Shown here: positions 7,543 through 11,828 of the stretch, piece after piece
Numbering within the stretch: position 1 is the stretch's first letter
How the letters are laid out: each line of letters opens with the position of its first letter
Assembly (NCBI GenBank): GCA_038200385.1
Contig: JBBPYA010000090.1
Location: 1-11,828, forward strand
Direction: 5' to 3'
DNA length: 11,828 bases
DNA from: JBBPYA01 sp038200385
GTDB taxonomy: Bacteria; Actinomycetota; Actinomycetes; Mycobacteriales; Geodermatophilaceae
Made by a program: the position numbers and the translations under genes
Notes under the pieces: generated by a model
Seen by the model: only the letters and a program-made list of their open reading frames with translations
Databases searched by the model: none
Told to the model about the DNA's origin: nothing

Positions 7543-7611
7543 GCCGGACCCGGTCTCCGCCGCGGATACCGACGTCCGGGCCGACCGGACGGACCGGGCC
7601 GGCAGGCCGGC
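7543..7611. terminator. hairpin-rich gap between convergent genes
   Basis: Bases 7543-7555 can pair with 7592-7603 (12 bp with A7548 bulged). The enclosed loop contains a second hairpin, GTCCGG (7574-7579) with CCGGAC (7585-7590). An alternative small stem pairs GCCGG 7598-7602 with CCGGC 7607-7611. There is no T-tract on either strand. The position between the sbcC stop and the oppositely oriented hot-dog gene suggests a bidirectional terminator, but in DNA of this G+C some pairing is expected by chance. Confidence 0.3.
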
Positions 7612-7612
7612 G

Positions 7613-8086
7613 CTAACCCGCGAGCGGTTCCCGGCGATGGAACCACCCGCGGCCCTGCATCCGCAGCACCGCCTGGTCCGGTCGGGGATCGTCGCGGAGC
7701 AGCTCCCAGCGCAGCACGACGGTGCCCAGCGCCGGGCCGCGGGAGGACTCCAGCGCGTCCACGATGGTGAGCACGCCCCGCAGCCGGTCACCGGCGCGCA
7801 CCGGGGCGAGCCAGCGCATTTCCTCGATGCCGGGGGAGGTGTCCGCCGCGGCCCGGGACAGCACCTGGTCGACGTAGATCCGCATGCACAGGCTGGCGGT
7901 GAACCAGCCGCTGGCGATCAACCCGTCCCAGCGGGAGGCCTCGGCGCGGTCCCGGTCCACGTGATACCACTGCGGATCGAAGCGCTCAGCGAAGGCGAGC
8001 ATCTCCGTCTCGTCGATCCTCACCTCGCCGAGGTCGAACGTGCGGCCCGGGGTCAGGTCCTCGAAGTACAGCTCCGGTTCGGCCAC
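7613..8086 (-). CDS. MaoC-like / hot-dog fold dehydratase-family protein
   Basis: The 157-residue protein resembles single-domain MaoC-like (R)-specific enoyl-CoA hydratases of the hot-dog fold. The start region YFEDLTPGRTFDLG is typical. The catalytic Asp/His pair of the hydratase loop appears as D37-x4-H42 in FDPQWYHVD, followed by GLIASGWFTASL and a final strand ending GRGWFHRRE. This suggests hydration of 2-enoyl-CoA or a related acyl thioester, but the substrate is unknown and some family members are thioesterase-like or structural. The start is GTG at 8086, one base after the stop of the upstream GtrA-like gene, with no clear Shine-Dalgarno, so translation is probably coupled. Its 3' end converges on sbcC. 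The acyl-CoA dehydrogenase at 11219 may share fatty acyl-CoA metabolism, but is in a separate unit. Confidence 0.85.
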   Translation of the reverse strand: MAEPELYFEDLTPGRTFDLGEVRIDETEMLAFAERFDPQWYHVDRDRAEASRWDGLIASGWFTASLCMRIYVDQVLSRAAADTSPGIEEMRWLAPVRAGDRLRGVLTIVDALESSRGPALGTVVLRWELLRDDPRPDQAVLRMQGRGWFHRREPLAG

Positions 8087-8087
8087 C

Positions 8088-8567
8088 TCAGGAGACGCCC
8101 GGTCCGGCGGTGTCGACGGCCGGCTCGGCGGTGAGGAACACCCAGCGGCGGTAGGCGACGAAGCGGAACACGGTGCCGATCGCGATGCCGACCAGGTTGG
8201 CGATGTTCAGGCTGACGACCCCGTCCCAGCCGAAGCCGTAGCGCACCAGCGCGATCACCCCGAGCCCGATCACCAGGGCTCCCCCGTTGATCAGGAAGAA
8301 CAGCGGGTACTCCCGCCGCAGCCCGGTCCGCGCCCGGTGCGCGAAGGACCAGTGCCGGTGCATGAAGTAGGCGCTGGTCACCGACACGACGGTGGCGGCC
8401 ACCTTCGAGGTCAGCGGGCCGACACCGAGGGTGAAGTGCACCAGGTTGAACAGCCCGACGTCGATACCGAGATTGACCACGCCGACGATGCCGAACGCGG
8501 ACAGCTCTCGGACCAGGATGCGCCAGCGCTGGCCCGGTCGGGCACGCCCTCGGCTCGACACGGACAC
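8088..8567 (-). CDS. GtrA-like four-helix membrane protein
   Basis: This 159-residue protein is a GtrA-family integral membrane protein. The family is associated with flipping or presenting polyprenyl-linked sugars for cell-surface glycosylation, though most members are uncharacterised. Four hydrophobic segments lie at about 24-46, 49-70, 88-110 and 117-137, after an Arg-rich cytoplasmic N-terminus. The family marks FGIVGVVN at the first helix and FRFVAYRRWVF at the end of the fourth are present. The GTG at 8567 is chosen because a TAGACT box ends 7 nt upstream, predicting a leaderless mRNA. It is the first gene of a two-gene minus-strand unit with the hot-dog gene. A GtrA-like gene near purK-purE is also seen in M. 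tuberculosis (Rv3277), which suggests conserved context. Confidence 0.88.
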   Translation of the reverse strand: MSVSSRGRARPGQRWRILVRELSAFGIVGVVNLGIDVGLFNLVHFTLGVGPLTSKVAATVVSVTSAYFMHRHWSFAHRARTGLRREYPLFFLINGGALVIGLGVIALVRYGFGWDGVVSLNIANLVGIAIGTVFRFVAYRRWVFLTAEPAVDTAGPGVS

Positions 8568-8574
8568 GGGAGCC

Positions 8575-8580
8575 AGTCTA
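8575..8580 (-). promoter_or_regulatory. -10 box for the GtrA-like gene
   Basis: On the minus strand TAGACT precedes the GTG start at 8567 by 7 nt. With a 17-bp spacer its -35 region would coincide with 8598-8603, the -10 box of the divergent transporter gene. Confidence 0.55.
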
Positions 8581-8590
8581 GGTATCCGGG

Positions 8591-8605
8591 GGACCGATAC
8601 GGTCC
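8591..8605. promoter_or_regulatory. palindromic candidate operator over divergent promoters
   Basis: GGACCG and CGGTCC form a perfect 6-bp inverted repeat around ATA. The right arm contains most of the transporter -10 box and the site spans the expected -35 of the GtrA-like gene, so a bound repressor could control both. No regulator gene is nearby and the function is inferred from position only. Confidence 0.35.
8598..8603 (+). promoter_or_regulatory. -10 box for the EamA transporter gene
   Basis: TACGGT fits TANNNT and ends 6 nt before the GTG at 8610, predicting a leaderless mRNA. Seventeen bp upstream the sequence is AGTCTA, the complement of the divergent -10 box, so the two promoters interlock. 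Confidence 0.5.
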
Positions 8606-8609
8606 GACC

Positions 8610-9503
8610 GTGCCGAGCCCGTCGACGCCGTCATGGGCGGCGGGCCAGGTCCTGCTCGCGGCGGTGCTGTTCGGGACGACCGGGACCGCGCAGGCCCTCG
8701 GCCCGGAGGGCAGCTCACCGCTGCTCGTCGGGGCCGGCAGGGTCGCGCTCGGCGGTCTGCTGCTGGCCCTGCTCGCGGCTGCCGCGGGCCGGCTGCGCGA
8801 CGGCATCCGGTGGCGACCTGCGCCTGTGCTGGTCACCGGCGCGGCTGTGGCGGCCTACCAGCTGTGCTTCTTCGCCGGAGTCCAGCGGGCCGGGGTCGCC
8901 CTCGGAACGATCGTGACGATCGGCAGCGCACCGGCGTTCACCGGTCTGCTGGGCTGGCTGGCCGGCCAGGGCCGACCCGGCCGCGTCTGGGCCGTCGCCA
9001 CCGCGTTGGCCGTGGCCGGTGGTGTGCTGCTGGTGGGCTCCGGCTCGGGGGAGCTGCGCTCCGACCCGCTCGGGGTGGGCCTCGCGTTGGCCTCGGGCAT
9101 CGCCTACGCCGGGTACACGGTGGCGGCCAAGGGGCTGCTCGACGACGGGCACCACCCGCTCGGCGTGATGGGGCGGTCCTTCGGGCTCGGCGGGGTGCTG
9201 CTGCTGCCCGTGGTGGTCGTGCTCGGCCCGCCGGCGGTGGCCGGCTCGCCGTCGATCCTGCTGGTGATCGGCTACCTGGCCGTGCTGCCGACGTTGGCCG
9301 CCTACGTCCTGTTCGCCCGCGGGCTCGCGGCGTTGTCGGCCGCGTCCGTCGCGACCCTCACCCTGGCCGAGCCGCTGGTCGCCACCGTCCTCGGCGTCGT
9401 CGTGCTGGCCGAGCCGGTGACCGCGGCCCGCGCCGCGGGAGCGGCGCTCGTGGTCGCCGGGCTGGCGGTGCTGGCCCGTCGGGCCGGCCGGGTCGCCCGC
9501 TAG
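8610..9503 (+). CDS. EamA/DMT-family transporter
   Basis: The 297-residue protein is a drug/metabolite transporter superfamily member with the EamA (RhaT-like) two-repeat layout. About ten hydrophobic helices are visible, from WAAGQVLLAAVLFGTTGTAQ at the N-terminus to ALVVAGLAVLARR at the C-terminus. The second repeat begins near GVGLALASGIAYAGYTVAAKG and contains the typical TLAEPLVATVLGVVVLAEP segment. Such proteins export or import amino acids, drugs or other small metabolites; the substrate cannot be told here. The open frame extends upstream to 8040, but that part lies antisense to gtrA-like and reads as non-coding composition. The GTG at 8610 follows a -10 box by 6 nt and begins just before the first helix. 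Its TAG stop lies within the purK -10 box. Confidence 0.88.
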   Translation: MPSPSTPSWAAGQVLLAAVLFGTTGTAQALGPEGSSPLLVGAGRVALGGLLLALLAAAAGRLRDGIRWRPAPVLVTGAAVAAYQLCFFAGVQRAGVALGTIVTIGSAPAFTGLLGWLAGQGRPGRVWAVATALAVAGGVLLVGSGSGELRSDPLGVGLALASGIAYAGYTVAAKGLLDDGHHPLGVMGRSFGLGGVLLLPVVVVLGPPAVAGSPSILLVIGYLAVLPTLAAYVLFARGLAALSAASVATLTLAEPLVATVLGVVVLAEPVTAARAAGAALVVAGLAVLARRAGRVAR

Positions 9504-9506
9504 CGT
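9501..9506 (+). promoter_or_regulatory. -10 box for purKE, overlapping a stop codon
   Basis: TAGCGT is identical to the sbcD -10 and ends 7 nt before the purK ATG. Its first three bases are the TAG stop of the transporter gene, so one sequence ends one gene and starts transcription of the next. Confidence 0.5.
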
Positions 9507-9513
9507 TCCGGGC

Positions 9514-10662
9514 ATGGATCGGCGTACCGGGTTGCCGGTCGTGGGAATGGTCGGCGCCGGACAGCTGGCCCGGATGACCCACCAGGCCGCGATCGCGCTC
9601 GGACAGTCGCTGCGGATCCTGGCCACCGACCCGGCGGAGTCCGCAGCCCTGGTCGGGGCCGACGTCGTGCTCGGGGACCATCGCTCGCTGACCGACCTGC
9701 GCGCGTTCGCCGCGGGTTGCGACGTCGTCACCTGGGACCACGAACACGTCCCGGCCGAGCACATCAAGGCGTTGGCCGCCGACGGCGTCACGGCGCTGCC
9801 CGGCGCCGCGGCGCTGCTCTTCGCCCAGGACAAGCTGGCAATGCGCGCCCGGCTCACCGAACTCGGCGTCGCCGGGCCGGCGTGGGCATCCGTAGCCGGG
9901 TCCGCAGACGTCTCGGCGTTCGGCGCGGAGCACGGCTGGCCGGTCGTGCTCAAGGCGGTCAGGGGCGGGTACGACGGTCGCGGCGTCTGGGTCGTCGACG
10001 ACGCGGCCGCCGCGAGCGCGGTCCTCGACGCCCGGGTGGACCTGCTGGCCGAGCAGCACGTGGTGATGCGCGCCGAGCTGGCTGCGGTGGTGGCGCGCTC
10101 GCCGTACGGGCAGGTGGCCGCCTGGCCGGTGGTCCAGACCGTGCAGCGGGACGGGATCTGCGTGGAGGTGCTCGCACCCGCGCCGGGACTGGCCGGCGAC
10201 CGGGCGGTCCGGGCGCAGCAGCAGGCGATCGCCCTGGCCACCGCCCTGGACGTGGTCGGCGTCCTGGCCGTCGAGCTGTTCGACACCGGGACCGGCCTGC
10301 TCGTCAACGAGCTGGCGATGCGCCCGCACAACTCCGCGCACTGGACGATCGAGGGGTCGCGGACCAGCCAGTTCGAGCAGCACCTGCGGGCGGTGCTCGA
10401 CTACCCGCTCGGGGCGACCACGATGACCGCGCCGGCCGTGGCGATGGCCAACGTCCTCGGCGGGCCGCCCGGCGGCCCGGCACTGGACGAGCGGGTACAC
10501 CACCTGATGGCCGGCTGGCCGGGGGTCAAGCTGCACCTGTACGGCAAGCAGGTGCGGCCCGGCCGCAAGATCGGGCACGTCACGGCGCTCGGCGACGACC
10601 CGGAGCGGACCCGCGCCGACGCGGTGGCAGCGGCGCGCTACCTGAGCGAGGGGCAGCGATGA
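9514..10662 (+). CDS. purK: N5-carboxyaminoimidazole ribonucleotide synthase PurK
   Basis: PurK is an ATP-grasp enzyme that uses ATP and bicarbonate to convert AIR to N5-CAIR in de novo purine synthesis. The 382-residue protein has the N-terminal VGMVGAGQLARM motif, then DVVTWDHEHVP, the ATP-grasp core with VVLKAVRGGYDGRGVW (about 148-163), and the C-terminal ATP/Mg site ELAMRPHNSAHWTIEGS with the downstream FEQHLRA. The family length is about 350-430, so this is complete. The ATG at 9514 follows a TAGCGT box by 7 nt with no Shine-Dalgarno, suggesting a leaderless message. It overlaps purE by ATGA. The two enzymes act in sequence, so coupling fits. Confidence 0.96.
   Translation: MDRRTGLPVVGMVGAGQLARMTHQAAIALGQSLRILATDPAESAALVGADVVLGDHRSLTDLRAFAAGCDVVTWDHEHVPAEHIKALAADGVTALPGAAALLFAQDKLAMRARLTELGVAGPAWASVAGSADVSAFGAEHGWPVVLKAVRGGYDGRGVWVVDDAAAASAVLDARVDLLAEQHVVMRAELAAVVARSPYGQVAAWPVVQTVQRDGICVEVLAPAPGLAGDRAVRAQQQAIALATALDVVGVLAVELFDTGTGLLVNELAMRPHNSAHWTIEGSRTSQFEQHLRAVLDYPLGATTMTAPAVAMANVLGGPPGGPALDERVHHLMAGWPGVKLHLYGKQVRPGRKIGHVTALGDDPERTRADAVAAARYLSEGQR
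10648..10653 (+). promoter_or_regulatory. Shine-Dalgarno of purE
   Basis: GAGGGG ends 5 nt before the purE ATG at 10659, inside the last codons of purK. It supports that start and contrasts with the leaderless purK. Confidence 0.6.
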
Positions 10663-11165
10663 AGGTCGGCATCATCATGGGCAGCGACTCCGACTGGCCC
10701 ACCATGTCTCCCGCGGCGGCCGTGCTGCAGGAGTTCGGGGTGGCCCACGAGGTGCGGGTGGTGTCGGCGCACCGCACGCCGAGGGACATGGTCGCCTACG
10801 CCGAGGGGGCCGCCGGGCGCGGCCTCGCGGTACTCATCGCCGGTGCCGGTGGGGCCGCGCACCTGCCGGGGATGGTCGCCTCGCTCACCCCCCTGCCGGT
10901 GATCGGCGTCCCCGTCGCGCTGACCCACCTGTCCGGGTTGGACTCGCTGCTGTCGATCGTGCAGATGCCTGCCGGCGTCCCCGTGGCCACCGTCGCCGTC
11001 GGCGGCGCGCGCAACGCCGGCCTGCTCGCGGTGCGCATCCTGGCCGCCGGCGACGCCGACCTGCGCGCGGCGATGAGCCGTTTCCAGGAGCAGCTGGCCG
11101 ACGGGGCGCGGGCGAGGAACGCCGCCGTCCAGGCCGACTGGGAGCCGGGGTCCGGGCCCTCCTGA
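10659..11165 (+). CDS. purE: N5-carboxyaminoimidazole ribonucleotide mutase PurE
   Basis: PurE moves the carboxyl group of N5-CAIR to carbon 4, giving CAIR, the step after PurK. The 168-residue protein is the small class I form. It shows the phosphate-binding MGSDSDW at 7-13, the SAHRTP motif at 36-41 with the catalytic-type H38, then the AGAGGAAHLPGM loop and the VPVALTHLSGLDSLLSIVQMP segment. Length is normal for the class (about 160-175). The ATG overlaps the purK stop as ATGA and has a good GAGGGG upstream. The presence of PurK confirms the N5-CAIR route rather than the class II direct carboxylase. The next gene, an acyl-CoA dehydrogenase, has its own promoter. Confidence 0.96.
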   Translation: MKVGIIMGSDSDWPTMSPAAAVLQEFGVAHEVRVVSAHRTPRDMVAYAEGAAGRGLAVLIAGAGGAAHLPGMVASLTPLPVIGVPVALTHLSGLDSLLSIVQMPAGVPVATVAVGGARNAGLLAVRILAAGDADLRAAMSRFQEQLADGARARNAAVQADWEPGSGPS

Positions 11166-11169
11166 GTGC

Positions 11170-11191
11170 CCGCGGCCCGGTACCGCCGCGG
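11170..11191 (+). terminator. hairpin after purE
   Basis: CCGCGG at 11170-11175 can pair with CCGCGG at 11186-11191 around a 10-nt loop that is itself partly palindromic (CGGTACCG). It lies 5 nt after the purE stop, but has no T-tract. It could be a weak terminator or a GC-rich coincidence. Confidence 0.3.
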
Positions 11192-11205
11192 TCACAGCTG
11201 ATTCC

Positions 11206-11211
11206 TAGACT
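11206..11211 (+). promoter_or_regulatory. -10 box for the acyl-CoA dehydrogenase gene
   Basis: TAGACT, the same hexamer as the GtrA-like gene's -10, ends 7 nt before the ATG at 11219. This predicts a leaderless mRNA distinct from purKE. No clear -35 was found. Confidence 0.55.
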
Positions 11212-11218
11212 GGGACGT

Positions 11219-11828
11219 ATGACGGATTTCGGCGTGTACCAGCTCAGCGAGGAGCACGACCAGCTGCGGGCGGCGGTCCGGGAACTCGCCGAGGGCGCGA
11301 TCGCGCCGCACGCGGCGGCCGTCGACGAGGACAGCCGGTTCCCGACCGAGGCGCTCGCGGCGCTCACCCGTTCCGGCTTCCACGCCACCCACATCCCCGA
11401 GAAGTACGGCGGGGTCGGCGCAGACTCGATCGCCACCTGCATCGTGATCGAGGAGATCGCCCGGGTCTGCATGACGTCCTCGATCATCCCGGCGGTGAAC
11501 AAGCTCGGCTCGGTGCCGGTGCTGCTCAGCGCCTCGGAGGAGCTCAAGCAGCAGGTGCTGCCCGACGTCGCTTCCGGCGAGGCGTTGATCTCCTACGCGC
11601 TGTCCGAGCGGGAGGCCGGCTCCGATGCCGCCGCGATGCGCGCCCGGGCCCGCCGCGACGGGGACCACTGGGTGCTCAACGGCACCAAGGCCTGGATCAC
11701 GAACGCCGGCGTGTCGACGTACTACACGGTCATGGCCGTCACCGACCCCGACCGCGGCGCCAACGGCATCTCGGCGTTCGTCGTCCGCGCGGACGACCCG
11801 GGCTTCGAGGTGGGGCCGAAGGAACGCA
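11219..11828 (+). CDS. acyl-CoA dehydrogenase, FadE25-like (3' end cut by window)
   Basis: The first 203 residues of a flavin acyl-CoA dehydrogenase are present; the gene continues beyond the window. These enzymes introduce a trans-2 double bond into acyl-CoA esters in beta-oxidation or branched-chain acyl-CoA breakdown. The visible part covers the N-terminal helical domain (LSEEHDQLRAAVRELAEGAI, then GFHATHIPEKYGG), the IEEIARVC helix, and the start of the middle beta domain, with YALSEREAGSDAAAMRARA and NGTKAWITNAG, which contact flavin and substrate. The catalytic glutamate is in the missing C-terminal part. Position after purE matches fadE25 in mycobacteria. Substrate specificity is not readable. 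The ATG follows its -10 box by 7 nt without a Shine-Dalgarno. Confidence 0.93.
   Translation, partial: MTDFGVYQLSEEHDQLRAAVRELAEGAIAPHAAAVDEDSRFPTEALAALTRSGFHATHIPEKYGGVGADSIATCIVIEEIARVCMTSSIIPAVNKLGSVPVLLSASEELKQQVLPDVASGEALISYALSEREAGSDAAAMRARARRDGDHWVLNGTKAWITNAGVSTYYTVMAVTDPDRGANGISAFVVRADDPGFEVGPKER

Noticed and set aside
7540..7612. sbcC TGA read as selenocysteine with C-terminal extension
   Set aside because: The host decodes Sec, and the frame stays open after TGA, but the extension is low-complexity Pro/Arg/Gly without redox motif, and SbcC is already full length.
4243..7791. 1182-residue open frame on the minus strand across sbcC
   Set aside because: It is antisense to a gene with complete Rad50 motifs; its Gly/Arg/Gln/Pro-rich content without domains is typical of frames kept open by high G+C.
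8040..8609. Upstream extension of the transporter reading frame
   Set aside because: It is antisense to the GtrA-like gene, is Gln/Asp/His-rich and non-hydrophobic, and the promoter and first membrane helix support the start at 8610.

Overview
The window is about 70% G+C, with GTG starts, TANNNT -10 boxes and gene content typical of a high-GC actinomycete (Actinomycetota). The purK-purE-acyl-CoA dehydrogenase order, with a GtrA-like membrane gene nearby, matches the Mycobacterium tuberculosis neighbourhood Rv3277-purK-purE-fadE25, recalled from knowledge and not searched. I cannot name a genus.

Positions 1-3298 are a selenocysteine locus. A promoter region with four TYCGCAG heptamers leads into selC (tRNA-Sec, anticodon TCA, long variable arm). 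It is followed by selA (selenium transfer onto seryl-tRNA-Sec) and selB (the dedicated elongation factor, with a winged-helix tail for the SECIS hairpin). Together they charge and deliver selenocysteine. selD and any selenoprotein client are absent here and may lie outside the window. A possible divergent gene start at 1-51 is not recognisable.

Positions 3299-7542 hold sbcD and sbcC, overlapping by ATGA, which encode the Mre11/Rad50-like nuclease-ATPase that processes hairpin and blocked DNA ends. The 36-bp selB-sbcD gap contains a sequence matching the RecA-NDp (PafBC) DNA-damage promoter consensus, which suggests damage induction independent of selAB.

Positions 7543-8567 carry a minus-strand pair converging on sbcC: a GtrA-like membrane protein followed one base later by a MaoC/hot-dog hydratase-like protein. 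A 70-bp structured region separates the convergent ends. Divergently, 8610-9503 encodes an EamA/DMT transporter. The two divergent promoters overlap, with a perfect 6-bp inverted repeat over the transporter's -10 box.

Positions 9514-11165 hold purK and purE (ATGA overlap), which together convert AIR to CAIR in purine synthesis. An acyl-CoA dehydrogenase (FadE25-like) starts at 11219 and runs off the window.

Six transcription units start with a TANNNT box 6-7 nt before the start codon, which predicts leaderless mRNAs (selA, sbcD, gtrA-like, DMT, purK, acyl-CoA dehydrogenase). Downstream genes instead use start-stop overlap, very short gaps or a Shine-Dalgarno. No mobile element, CRISPR array or rRNA was seen. 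I found no clearly undescribed multi-gene system; the best leads are the sbcDC damage promoter and the heptamer cluster ahead of selC.
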